Under the pieces are notes generated by a model. The model searched no databases. It worked only from the letters and a program-made list of their open reading frames with translations, and was not told the DNA's origin. From NCBI GenBank assembly GCA_963713355.1, contig CAVQLK010000006.1:744001-808000 (forward strand): 64,000 bases of DNA. The letters are read 5' to 3'. The translations under genes and the position numbers were made by a program. The stretch comes from FEN-1219 sp963713355. GTDB taxonomy: Bacteria; Pseudomonadota; Gammaproteobacteria; Steroidobacterales; Rariloculaceae. Positions 26,994 through 35,069 of the stretch are shown piece after piece (within the stretch, counting starts at the first letter, position 1; each line of letters begins with the position of its first letter).

Positions 26994-28261
26994 AAGCGCG
27001 TGCTCAATGCCGCTTCGGCGCAGGGCGCGGCGCCGGTGAGCCGTGCAACCGCTCGACAGGCGTTGATCGAAGCGCTGCCGCCCGAGTACGTCGTCGTCGC
27101 CGTCAGAATTGCCGCGATGCGCTCCGCATCGAGATCGGGCTGGCGCTCCATCATCAACGCGACGACGCCCGTAGCGTGCGCAGCGGCCAGAGAGTTGCCG
27201 CTCAAGAACGCGTAGCCGGCACCGGGCGTCGTCGTCAGCACCTCGGTCGCCGGAGCGGCCAACGTGTACGGCGAATCGGAATTCACGGCGACTAACGACG
27301 AGTGCGCCGTCAGCACGTGCGGGTGCGACGATGGAAATGCATGCGAGCTTTCGGCCGTGGCGGGATGCGCCGCGACGACGACGATGCCGCGCTCGATGAC
27401 GCGATCGAGAAGCCGCGACAGCAGAGGGTCGTCGGGCCCGGCGAGGCTCAAGTTGATGACGTTCGGTTGCAACCCGAGCGCAACCTCGAGGGCCCGCGCG
27501 AGCGAAAAGCTCGAGCACTGCGCAGCGAGGCCGGTTTCACCGACAGCCCAGCACGCGCGTAACGCCGTGATGCTGACGTCGGGAGCGACGCCGATGATGC
27601 CTTCGCGATTGTTGACGGCGGAGCCGATGATGCCCGCGATCGCGGTGCCGTGAATCTCGCCGCGGCGGTCGAGCGGATGCTCGGCGACGAGATTGCGGGC
27701 GAGCCGCACCCGGCCGCGCAGATCGGGGTGGTCGCCGTCGACGGCAGAATCGATGATTGCGATCGATACGCCGCGGCCCGTCGCGAGCTCGTGTGCGCTC
27801 TCGACCTCCATGGCCGTCGCGGCCGATTGCAGCTCGAGGTAGGGATCGTCGTACTTCGCCGCCTGCGTCTCGAACAGATTCATGGGCTGCGCGAGGTCGA
27901 CGCGCGGATCCCGGTTCAAGGCCGCAATGACTTCCGCGACGTTGCGCCCTTCGGGAACGGTCAGCACCTCGCAATAAACATCGAGCGATTGGATCGGCCA
28001 ACCTTCCACGCGGCGCAGCTCGTGCTCGTGCGCGAGCTGCGTGAGGACGCGATCGACGGACGGCGACGGCCCATAACGGCGCTGCAGATAGCGCTGATTC
28101 GGCGCGCCCGTGAGCCCGGCGGCCAGCGTCGCCGGTTGCCGGACCGTCACGAGCACTTGCCGCGCAGCCGTCTCCTCGGCGCCGGCGGCTTCGCGGACGC
28201 CATTCGAGCTCGCGCACGACGTGAGCAGCGCCGCGGCCAGGACGGCGAGGGCGATCCTCAC
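26990..28261 (-). CDS. Subtilisin-like (S8) lipoprotein protease with altered oxyanion site
   Basis: A 423-residue protein with a lipobox (AAALLTSC, Cys16), so it is anchored at the membrane facing the periplasm. Residues about 70-130 look like a subtilisin propeptide (VIAALNRDPRVDLAQP). The catalytic domain has Asp171 (IAIIDSAVDGDHPDL), His204 (GEIHGTAIAGII) and Ser357 (LSGNSLAAAH). The stretch that normally supplies the oxyanion-hole Asn (AAGN) reads VVVAAHPATAE, so that Asn appears absent and activity may be weak or specialised. Start overlaps the anti-sigma stop (ATGA), making it the third gene of a sigma / anti-sigma / protease operon. Confidence 0.85.
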   Translation of the reverse strand: MRIALAVLAAALLTSCASSNGVREAAGAEETAARQVLVTVRQPATLAAGLTGAPNQRYLQRRYGPSPSVDRVLTQLAHEHELRRVEGWPIQSLDVYCEVLTVPEGRNVAEVIAALNRDPRVDLAQPMNLFETQAAKYDDPYLELQSAATAMEVESAHELATGRGVSIAIIDSAVDGDHPDLRGRVRLARNLVAEHPLDRRGEIHGTAIAGIIGSAVNNREGIIGVAPDVSITALRACWAVGETGLAAQCSSFSLARALEVALGLQPNVINLSLAGPDDPLLSRLLDRVIERGIVVVAAHPATAESSHAFPSSHPHVLTAHSSLVAVNSDSPYTLAAPATEVLTTTPGAGYAFLSGNSLAAAHATGVVALMMERQPDLDAERIAAILTATTTYSGGSASINACRAVARLTGAAPCAEAALSTRF

Positions 28262-28884
28262 GGCTGCACCTCCGTCAGCGCGGGGCCTGCGAAGCGCACG
28301 CGCGGGTCGACGGCCAGCGCTGCAAGCAGCTCACCGTTTGGTTGCTCGCCCGCGACGCGGACGCTGTAACGGCCGACCTCGCTCGGTCCGGCGACGATCT
28401 TGCCGCCGATCTCGTCGAGTAACTCCTGCATCTCGGCGGCCGTCGTGTCGCCCGCGAAGACGATATCGAGCAAGGTGGCCTCTTCGGCCAGCGGCGTCGC
28501 GAGCGTCGCGTAATCGTTGCCGCCGGGCTCGGGCAACGGCGTGAGCCACAGCAGGATCGCGAGCACAGCCATGCCGGCGGCGGCTGCGACTACGAATCGG
28601 GCGGCCGTGGCGTAGCGCGCTCCCCAGCGAGGTGGTCCCGTGCGAGCCGCGCTATCGAGCTCGGCATTGAGCCGGTCGAACCCCGCTTCGGCCGAGACGT
28701 CGACGGTTCGCCGAGCGCGAACGGCAGTGTGCAGCCGCTGCTGCTCCTTGAGCTCGCGCCGGCACGCGATGCACGCGCGCGCATGCTGCTCGACGGCCTC
28801 GCGCTCGTCGCCGCTCAGCGTGCCGTTGACGAGCCACGGCAGCAGCTCGAGCGCGCGGCTGTGCGGTAACGACGAAGGTTCCAT
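28258..28884 (-). CDS. Zinc-finger anti-sigma factor with subtilisin-propeptide-like outer domain
   Basis: A 208-residue membrane protein. The cytoplasmic part has the anti-sigma zinc finger His34-x3-Cys38-x2-Cys41; one membrane helix spans about 93-115; the outer domain covers about 136-207. That domain (IVFAGDTTAAEMQELLDEIG, GGKIVAGPSEVGRYSVRV, LLAALAVDPRVRFAGPAL) resembles protease propeptides and lines up with the propeptide-like part of the neighbouring protease: AALAVDPRVRFAGP against AALNRDPRVDLAQP. ATG 28884 was chosen because it overlaps the sigma stop by one base; the GTG a codon earlier is less likely. Expected to hold the adjacent sigma factor inactive. Confidence 0.85.
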   Translation of the reverse strand: MEPSSLPHSRALELLPWLVNGTLSGDEREAVEQHARACIACRRELKEQQRLHTAVRARRTVDVSAEAGFDRLNAELDSAARTGPPRWGARYATAARFVVAAAAGMAVLAILLWLTPLPEPGGNDYATLATPLAEEATLLDIVFAGDTTAAEMQELLDEIGGKIVAGPSEVGRYSVRVAGEQPNGELLAALAVDPRVRFAGPALTEVQP

Positions 28885-29486
28885 CACGGCGCGTCCTTAC
28901 CGAGCGCCGGCAGCAGCTTCTTCAGCTTGGCCCGGGCATGGAACATCCGTGTCTTCACCGTATTGACGGGGCACGCGGCGATGGCGGCGATTTCCTCGTA
29001 TGAGCAGCCGTAAAAATAGGTGAGCTCCACGACCGCTCGATGCTCGGCGGACAGGTGCCTCAGGGCCGCATCGAGCAGGTCGCGCAGGTCACGGTCGTCG
29101 CTTTGTTCCGCCAGGCCGTCCGAACGTTCAATGATCTCGTCGAACCCGGCCCCCGAGAACCGGTCCGTCCAACGCCGCGAGGCCGCCAGCAGCTTCAGCG
29201 CCTTGCGATAACCGATGCCCATGATCCACGTGGAGACGCTCGAGCGGCCGCCGAACGAGCGGCCGTTGCGCCAAACGACGAGCATCACGTCGTTGACGCC
29301 TTCTTGAGCCAAGTCGAGCCGGCCCGTGATGCGGTAAATGAAGCGCAGCAACGGGTGATAGTAGGTGGTGTAGAGCTGGCGCAACGCGTTGCGATCGCCG
29401 GCCGCGATGCGCTCGAGCAAGGCAAGGTCCGCGGCGTCGTCCGAGAAGCGCGCGCGGGCGGGGCGAATGTTCAGCCCTTGATCCAT
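28884..29486 (-). CDS. ECF-type RNA polymerase sigma factor (module 1)
   Basis: A 200-residue sigma-70 family factor with only regions 2 and 4. Region 2 reads LLRFIYRITGRLDLAQEGVN, MLVVWRNG and STWIMGIGYRKAL; region 4 reads LSAEHRAVVELTYFYGCSYEEIAAI and PVNTVKTRMFHARAKLKKLL. It directs RNA polymerase to an envelope-response regulon once released. First gene of the operon with the propeptide-bearing anti-sigma factor and the protease, and divergent from the module 2 sigma gene 125 bases away. Confidence 0.92.
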   Translation of the reverse strand: MDQGLNIRPARARFSDDAADLALLERIAAGDRNALRQLYTTYYHPLLRFIYRITGRLDLAQEGVNDVMLVVWRNGRSFGGRSSVSTWIMGIGYRKALKLLAASRRWTDRFSGAGFDEIIERSDGLAEQSDDRDLRDLLDAALRHLSAEHRAVVELTYFYGCSYEEIAAIAACPVNTVKTRMFHARAKLKKLLPALGKDAP

Positions 29487-29560
29487 CGTTGTCCGTTATT
29501 CTGACGCCGCCGAGGCTTAGTCTACGCACGGCTGCGGCAAGTTGCACAGCCCGGTCTCCG

Positions 29561-29588
29561 GGAACTTTTCCGCGGCTTGCTGCGAATA
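29561..29588 (+). promoter_or_regulatory. Possible ECF-type promoter between the two sigma genes
   Basis: GGAACTTTT (29561-29569) resembles an ECF -35 element and is followed 17 bases after GGAAC by CGAATA (29583-29588), a possible -10. The start codon of the module 2 sigma gene is at 29612. GGAACTTTTCC is itself an inverted repeat and might serve both directions. Confidence 0.3.
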
Positions 29589-29611
29589 GCTCCTGAGGAA
29601 GACTGGCGCGC

Positions 29612-30223
29612 ATGGACGAAACCGAGAGAGCTCGAGAGGACCGAATCGACGTGGGCCTGCTGGCCGACATCGCGGGCGGCGTCGAGCAGGCTTTCGTCGA
29701 GCTCTACGGGCGCCGGCACAACGAGGTCTATCGGTTTGCATTCGCGATGGCCAAGTCGCGCAGCTTCGCGCAAGACGTGACTCAAGAGGTGTTCTTGAAC
29801 GTGCTCGAGAACGCGCGCCGCTTCGACAGCCGCAAAGGCTCGGCGCGGGCATGGTTATTCGGCTGCGCTCGTTACGTCACGCTCGATCGGCTGCGCCTCG
29901 AGCGGCGTTGGACCGACGACATGCCGGCCGAGCTCGCGACGCTCGACAGCGACGAGAGCCTGCTCGCAGACCAGCGCGTCGAACGACTGCATGCGGCAAT
30001 CGCACGGCTGCCCGTCGAGTACCGCGAAGCGCTCGTGCTGTTCGAGCTGCAAGAGCTGAGTTATGCCGAGACGGCGGCCGTCCTCGATTGCCCTGTCGGC
30101 ACCGTCCGCTCGCGGCTGCATCGCGGCCGCGCGCTGCTTAAGGCAATGCTCGACGAGAGCGAGCCGGTAGGCACCGAGCCCAACATGGCGGGGCCGTTAC
30201 AAGCTCGAGAGGTGTGCTCATGA
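29612..30223 (+). CDS. ECF-type RNA polymerase sigma factor (module 2)
   Basis: A 203-residue factor with region 2 (NEVYRFAFAMAKSRSFAQDV, TQEVFLNVLENARRFDSRKG, SARAWLFGCARYVTLDRLR) and region 4 (LPVEYREALVLFELQELSYA, VGTVRSRLHRGRALLKAML). ATG at 29612 with GAGGAAG about 12 bases upstream. It heads a three-gene operon; its stop overlaps the next start (ATGA, 30220-30223), the usual sign of a partner anti-sigma factor. Confidence 0.92.
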   Translation: MDETERAREDRIDVGLLADIAGGVEQAFVELYGRRHNEVYRFAFAMAKSRSFAQDVTQEVFLNVLENARRFDSRKGSARAWLFGCARYVTLDRLRLERRWTDDMPAELATLDSDESLLADQRVERLHAAIARLPVEYREALVLFELQELSYAETAAVLDCPVGTVRSRLHRGRALLKAMLDESEPVGTEPNMAGPLQAREVCS

Positions 30224-30774
30224 GCAACGCGCCATACGACGCGAACGGGCTGCAAGCCGAGCTTGCCCAGCTGCGGGCTGCGCTGCGCTCGATCGAAGCG
30301 CCCGCGCTGGACGAGGCAGTTCTGCGCGCGCGCTTCCGCGATGCCAGGCTGCGCGAGGCGGAGCTTCGCGACGCGGGAAATAAGCGAAGCCGGAACGCCG
30401 AGCGCGCCGGCGGCTCGCGGCGGCTTCCCCTCGCCGCCGCGGCCGCCGTCGTGCTCGCCGTCGGCAGTCTGCTGACAGTCGTTGCACTGCGAAGCGAACG
30501 AGCCGGGCCTATGCCTGTCGCGGTCGAGGCAGCCGGGGCTGAGCCCGCGGCCGTCGGCGCATTTCAGCCGTTGCAGAGCTCCCCGGGGCTGTCGGCGTCG
30601 GCGTCGTACAGCGTCGTGCGCGTGCGCATTCCGCTCTCGGCGTTCGCCGCGGTGCCCGGGACGGTGCAAGACGGAACGATCGAGGCCGATTTACTCGTGG
30701 GCGAGGATGGCCTCGCCCGCGCCATTCGTTTCAACGACGCGGACCCATCGCTCGTGTCCGTCGCCGATCAGTGA
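30220..30774 (+). CDS. Single-pass membrane protein, probable anti-sigma factor (module 2)
   Basis: A 184-residue protein: a charged N-terminal helix (LQAELAQLRAALRSIEAPAL onward) of about 70 residues, one membrane helix (LPLAAAAAVVLAVGSLLTVV), and an outer part with an Ala/Pro linker and a small beta-domain (YSVVRVRIPLSAFAAVP, GTIEADLLVGEDGLARAIRF). No zinc-finger cysteines are present, unlike the anti-sigma factors of the other two modules. Its role is inferred from gene order and topology. ATG 30220 is coupled to the sigma gene; GTG 30214 is a less likely start. Confidence 0.65.
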   Translation: MSNAPYDANGLQAELAQLRAALRSIEAPALDEAVLRARFRDARLREAELRDAGNKRSRNAERAGGSRRLPLAAAAAVVLAVGSLLTVVALRSERAGPMPVAVEAAGAEPAAVGAFQPLQSSPGLSASASYSVVRVRIPLSAFAAVPGTVQDGTIEADLLVGEDGLARAIRFNDADPSLVSVADQ

Positions 30775-30788
30775 ACCGGAGGATCGCT

Positions 30789-31871
30789 ATGAGCTCGAAG
30801 TACACCCTGGTAACGCTTGTCAGCGGCCTGTGGGCGGCGACTGCCTTCGCGCAGCCGCCAACGCCGCCGGCGCCGGCGACGGACAAGCTGTTCTTTCTGG
30901 AGAACCTGCCGCCGCTGGCGACGATGGGCGCCAAGATCGACATCATCCGCAGCGAAGGCGGCGTGCCGGGTCCGGTCGTAGAGGGCAAGGCCTATAGCGC
31001 GCGCTCGATCACTGAATCGACGCAGATGCTGGCGGACGGTAACCGCATCGCGCAGCGAAACGAGGCCGTGATGTACCGCGATTCCGCGGGCCGCACGCGA
31101 CGCGAGCAGACGCTGAGCAGCGTCGGCCAATGGCAGGCTGGCGAGCCCGTGACGGTGATCAATATTTACGATCCCGTGGCCGGTAAGAGCTACGTGCTCG
31201 ATCCCGCAGCGAGGACGGCGCGCGAGATTCGGCCGTTCCAAATGGCGATCGCTCACGCGAGCGAGCCGCCCGGCGGCGCGAGAGTCGGGGTTAGCGGTAC
31301 TTGGAACGTCGCGGTGCCTGCACCGCCGCCGGTGCCGGCACCGGGGGCCGGCGCGGTTTCAGTCGACGTCGGGCAGGGCGTCGATCGCGACGTCACCGTC
31401 ATTCGCCGGCGCGACGGCGGCGGCGACAGCGTCCATGTCTTCGCCACTGCGCCGGCCGGCGCCGTCGAGTTGTTTCCTCCCGGCACGACAGGCATGTACG
31501 AGCCCGCCGAGGACTTGGGCGAGCAGGTGCTCGAAGGGCTGCTCGTCAAGGGCACGCGTATGACGGACACGATTCCTGCCGGGACGATCGGCAACGAACG
31601 CGCGATCGATATCGTCACCGAGCGCTGGTATTCCGAGGACATCGACGCGATGGTGCTGCAGCGCTTCTCGGACCCGCGTTTCGGCGAGACGACCTATCGC
31701 CTCGTCAACGTCGTGCTCGGCGAGCCGTCGCCAGACTTATTTCAGGTGCCTCAGGGCTACGAGCTCGAGGCGTCGGAGATGCCGCGAGCCGGCGTCCGTG
31801 TGGTCCCGGGAATGCCCGCCGGGACCGTTCAGTTTCAGCTGCAGCGGACGGAGCCGGCTCCGGCGCAGTGA
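30789..31871 (+). CDS. Secreted protein of unknown function (module 2 target or effector)
   Basis: A 360-residue exported protein: signal peptide SSKYTLVTLVSGLWAATAFA, a first domain with IAQRNEAVMYRDSAGRTRRE and INIYDPVAGKSYVLDP, a proline-rich hinge (APPPVPAPGAG), and a second domain with RAIDIVTERWYSEDIDAMVL and RFGETTYRLVNVVLGEP. The second part resembles outer-membrane-lipoprotein or LolA-like curved sheets, but I cannot assign a family. GGAGG lies six bases before ATG 30789, which I prefer to the GTG overlapping the previous stop. Third gene of the sigma module, so probably part of the response. Confidence 0.6.
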   Translation: MSSKYTLVTLVSGLWAATAFAQPPTPPAPATDKLFFLENLPPLATMGAKIDIIRSEGGVPGPVVEGKAYSARSITESTQMLADGNRIAQRNEAVMYRDSAGRTRREQTLSSVGQWQAGEPVTVINIYDPVAGKSYVLDPAARTAREIRPFQMAIAHASEPPGGARVGVSGTWNVAVPAPPPVPAPGAGAVSVDVGQGVDRDVTVIRRRDGGGDSVHVFATAPAGAVELFPPGTTGMYEPAEDLGEQVLEGLLVKGTRMTDTIPAGTIGNERAIDIVTERWYSEDIDAMVLQRFSDPRFGETTYRLVNVVLGEPSPDLFQVPQGYELEASEMPRAGVRVVPGMPAGTVQFQLQRTEPAPAQ

Positions 31872-31881
31872 GCGGAATCGG

Positions 31882-32559
31882 CTAGCAACCCGTGCCGGGT
31901 TTGATGGCAATGAACTGATCGACGACGAGCCGCTCGCGCGTCGTCGATCCGCCGCCGGCGGCAACGAGGTGCCCCTCGACGGTCGTCAGCGCGACCTTGC
32001 CGCGCGGGTTCATGCGCCGGTGCTGCCGGCGCAGCTCACGATACGCGCCTGCGTCCACTACGGAAAACGTCAACCCCGTCGAGCATTCCTTGAAGCTGGC
32101 TCCGGCCTCGCTCACGGCGCTCTCGCCGTCGAGCAAAAGTCGGTCGACGAACCGCGGCGCCATCGCGTCGCGAGCGAGAACAGGCGCCGATGCGGAGCGC
32201 AATTGGAGCTTGCCTTCGTCGCGAACGACGAAGCGCCGCTCCGGGCCGCGGCCTCGTAGCACGACTTCGGCGGACACTTCATCCCAGCTCCAGCGGCCGA
32301 GCCCATAAGTCGTCGACGGGCCGCTCGGCGTAGAGGCATCGTCGAGTAGCCGCTGGCGCAGGACGAAACCGCGGTCGGGCCGCAGCCACAACGTCGCTTC
32401 GATCGCAGCGCAATTGCTGCACGGGAATTCGCCGGCGTACACGCCGGGCAGAAAGGCCGGCATCAAGATCCGGGGTTCCGTCTCATCGCGCGAGTCCCGG
32501 CCGCAGCCGCCGAGCAGCCCCACGCCGAACGAGAGAAAGACGGCCAATGCACGCGTCAT
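31882..32559 (-). CDS. NlpE-like copper-resistance-family lipoprotein
   Basis: A 225-residue lipoprotein (signal with lipobox LLGGC). The domain LPGVYAGEFPCSNCAAIEAT, with the CxxC pair, followed by LWLRPDRGFVLRQRLLDD, matches the N-terminal domain of NlpE, the outer-membrane lipoprotein that signals surface contact and lipoprotein-trafficking faults to CpxA in E. coli. The C-terminal part (EQF-type ending DQFIAIKPGTGC) differs from E. coli NlpE. No cpx genes are nearby. Convergent with the module 2 secreted protein, ten bases apart. Confidence 0.75.
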   Translation of the reverse strand: MTRALAVFLSFGVGLLGGCGRDSRDETEPRILMPAFLPGVYAGEFPCSNCAAIEATLWLRPDRGFVLRQRLLDDASTPSGPSTTYGLGRWSWDEVSAEVVLRGRGPERRFVVRDEGKLQLRSASAPVLARDAMAPRFVDRLLLDGESAVSEAGASFKECSTGLTFSVVDAGAYRELRRQHRRMNPRGKVALTTVEGHLVAAGGGSTTRERLVVDQFIAIKPGTGC

Positions 32560-32712
32560 GCGCCCATCTTCCGCACCGGAGGCCGCGCGCGACTACTAAA
32601 TGGATCACGTTCGTAGGGTGGCAATCATGGTTTGTGACGGCGCGCACTGCCTGGACCGCCTCGGCCGCTTTCCCTTAGAGTTCGCCGGCCGTTCCTCCCG
32701 GAGAGCCGCTTC

Positions 32713-33462
32713 GTGAACGCCCGCGTGCCACCCGCGCTGCATCGCTCGAGCCCGCGGTTCTTCGTCGCGTTTCTCGCGTTGACGGTCTGGGCATTCTGGC
32801 CGAGCTACTTCGCTCGGCTGTTCGAGCAGCCGACGGTGTGGCACCACGCGCACGGCATCGTGCTGACATTGTGGCTCGGCATGCTCGTCGTGCAATCGCA
32901 GCTCATCCGCACGCAGCGCCGCTCTTGGCACCGCCAGCTCGGCAAGCTGTCGTATGTCGTGGCGCCGGCCGTCGTCCTCATCACTACCGTGTTCGTCCAT
33001 CAGCGCGTCTCGGTCGGGCTCGTCGGCGTGCCGCCAGTGCCCGCGGTCGCACAGTACTTTCTTGCGCTGACGTTGCTGTCGCTCGTCGCGTTCACCGTGT
33101 TCTACGGTTTAGGCATCGCACGGCGCCGCGACTCGCAGACGCATGCACGCTGGATGGTCTGCACCGTATTTCCGTTGGTGACGCCCGTGACGGATCGGCT
33201 CATCGGTGCGCATCTGCCGAGCCTCGTGAGTGTGGTGCCGCGCATCGAAGGCACTCCGATCTTGCCGACGATCGGTTTCGCAGCCACCGATCTATTGCTG
33301 ATCACGCTCGCGTGGTGGGACTGGCGCGCGAACCGCCGGCTCGACGTCTTCCCCGTCGCGCTCGGCGTGCTGCTCCTCTATCACGTAGGCACGCTGACTC
33401 TGCATCGCGTGCCGCTCTGGAACGCGTTCTGCGCGTGGTTCTTGAGCTTGCCGCTCTCCTAG
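32713..33462 (+). CDS. Polytopic membrane protein, unknown function
   Basis: A 249-residue protein with about seven membrane helices, including FFVAFLALTVWAFWPSYFAR, WHHAHGIVLTLWLGMLVVQS, YFLALTLLSLVAFTVFYGLG and ALGVLLLYHVGTLTLHRVP. The His pair in HHAHG and RRSWHRQLGKLSYV resembles haem- or ferric-reductase-like membrane proteins (DUF2306-type), but I cannot confirm this. GTG start with GGAG upstream. Stop overlaps the next convergent gene at CTAG (33459-33462). Confidence 0.7.
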   Translation: MNARVPPALHRSSPRFFVAFLALTVWAFWPSYFARLFEQPTVWHHAHGIVLTLWLGMLVVQSQLIRTQRRSWHRQLGKLSYVVAPAVVLITTVFVHQRVSVGLVGVPPVPAVAQYFLALTLLSLVAFTVFYGLGIARRRDSQTHARWMVCTVFPLVTPVTDRLIGAHLPSLVSVVPRIEGTPILPTIGFAATDLLLITLAWWDWRANRRLDVFPVALGVLLLYHVGTLTLHRVPLWNAFCAWFLSLPLS

Positions 33463-34055
33463 AACGAGTAGCGCGCGTTGATACCGATGCCGTCGGTGTC
33501 GCCGGCGACGGTGAGCCCGATGCCGGCCGAGAAGGTCTCCGTGAAGTAGTAGCGAGCGCCGACTTGCACCGACGTGTCGCTGTCCTCGATGTCGACGTGC
33601 TGAACGCCGCCCTCGAGCTCGAGCTCGTCGGTGACGAGCGCGCGGATCCGGAACTGGAGTCCCAGGCCGTCCTCGTCGGCACCCAGCGCTCCGACGTCCG
33701 CGTCGAGATTCAGATACAGCACGCGCCCGTAGAGGTCGACGTCTTGTCTCAGCGGGAACGCGTAGCCGGCCCCGATGACGAAGGTATCGAGATCGATGCC
33801 GAAGTCGAGATCGGCGGTGCCGTACGAAGCGAACGCGTGCCAGTCGTCGTTGATCTCGAACGATCCGGACAGCGTCAAGCCGTCGCCGTCGACGTCGGTG
33901 TTGCCGGCTTGGTACTCGGTCTCGTCGTAGCCGAGCTCGACGTACGTGTAATTGAACTGTGACGACGCCGGCCGCGTCGTGGCGGACTCTTGCGCCTTGC
34001 TGAACACGGGCAGCAGGACGGCCGTGATCAGCAACGCTCGCGATACTCCGTTCAT
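33459..34055 (-). CDS. Ax21-like outer-membrane beta-barrel protein
   Basis: A 198-residue secreted protein: signal peptide ALLITAVLLPVFSKAQ, then FNYTYVELGYDETEYQAG and about eight amphipathic strands ending GIGINARYSF, a classical outer-membrane barrel C-terminus. It resembles the Ax21/OmpX-like small barrels of xanthomonads. AAGGAGAG precedes two adjacent ATGs; 34055 has the better spacing. Function unknown (surface or vesicle protein). Confidence 0.75.
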   Translation of the reverse strand: MNGVSRALLITAVLLPVFSKAQESATTRPASSQFNYTYVELGYDETEYQAGNTDVDGDGLTLSGSFEINDDWHAFASYGTADLDFGIDLDTFVIGAGYAFPLRQDVDLYGRVLYLNLDADVGALGADEDGLGLQFRIRALVTDELELEGGVQHVDIEDSDTSVQVGARYYFTETFSAGIGLTVAGDTDGIGINARYSF

Positions 34056-34169
34056 CATCTCTCCTTCAGTGACAGGGCGTGGTGGAAGCCCGATGCGAGA
34101 TGATAAATCAGGGGAGCGAGCGCATGGGCGCTCGCGCGCGTCGCAAAAGCGCGACTTTCGTTCGAAAGT

Positions 34170-34850
34170 TTACTGCGCCGATGATGCGCCGTCGGCCGCC
34201 GCGTGCTCGCGCGCCGCGAGATCGTCGATGATCGCGAACCACGTCTCGTAGCTGCCCGCCATGGCGCCGGCCGTCTGGTACTTGCCGTTGACGATGACCG
34301 TCGGTGTGCTTTGCACGCGATAGCGGCGCTCGAGATCCTCGGCGCGTTTCAGCTTCGCGTTGACGGCGAACGAGTTGAACGTGCTCTTGAACGCAGCCTC
34401 GTCGACGCCGTGCTTTGCGAAGAAAGCCGCGAGCTTCTCTTCGGTGTCGAGCAAGTTGCGATTGCGGTGAATCTCCTCGAAGAAGGGGCCGGTGATCTCC
34501 TCGAGCTTACCGAGCGCTTCGGCCGTGTAATAAGCGCGCGCATGGATCGGCGACCCGGGATGGTTGGCCCACTGCGCAGGAACTCGCACGAAGTTGATGT
34601 AGTCCGCCTTCTGCTCGAGCCACGCCTGAATTCGCGGCTCGAAGCTGAAGCAGGCCGGGCAGCCGAACATGAACACCTCGGCAACCTCGACCTTGCCGGC
34701 GTCGGTGCTCGTCGGCTGGGCCGGCGAAAGGACCGTGTAGTGCTTGCCGGCTTCGAACGGTGGGGTAGCCCCCTGCTGCGCGGTGACCTCTGCCGCACCG
34801 AAGACGGCAGCGCTGACGAGAACGAGGGCGCACAAAGCTGTCGATCTCAC
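34170..34850 (-). CDS. dsbA: Periplasmic thiol:disulphide interchange protein
   Basis: A 226-residue protein: signal peptide, then thioredoxin fold with helical insertion. Active site CPAC in VFMFGCPACFSFEPRIQAWL and the cis-proline loop in VQSTPTVIVNGKYQ match DsbA. It oxidises cysteine pairs in exported proteins and passes electrons to DsbB. The middle pair is Pro-Ala instead of the E. coli Pro-His, which should make it somewhat less oxidising. GTG start with AAGGAG upstream. Single gene. Confidence 0.93.
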   Translation of the reverse strand: MRSTALCALVLVSAAVFGAAEVTAQQGATPPFEAGKHYTVLSPAQPTSTDAGKVEVAEVFMFGCPACFSFEPRIQAWLEQKADYINFVRVPAQWANHPGSPIHARAYYTAEALGKLEEITGPFFEEIHRNRNLLDTEEKLAAFFAKHGVDEAAFKSTFNSFAVNAKLKRAEDLERRYRVQSTPTVIVNGKYQTAGAMAGSYETWFAIIDDLAAREHAAADGASSAQ

Positions 34851-35069
34851 GATTCGCGCTCCTTAAGCCTTTGTTTTGTAGGCCATTAGCGGCTAGACCG
34901 AGCCGAAGCTTAGCTGCCCACCCGGGCAAGCGGCAACGAGCTATTGCTCGTCCAGAGAAATCTTCGTTTCGAGCCGGCTGAACCGCGCGACTCTTCGGCG
35001 GCACTCACGCCAGAGCCCGCCGTAGCTCGAGTCACGGCGGGGCAGTTTCAACCAAGATCGGAGGGGAAG

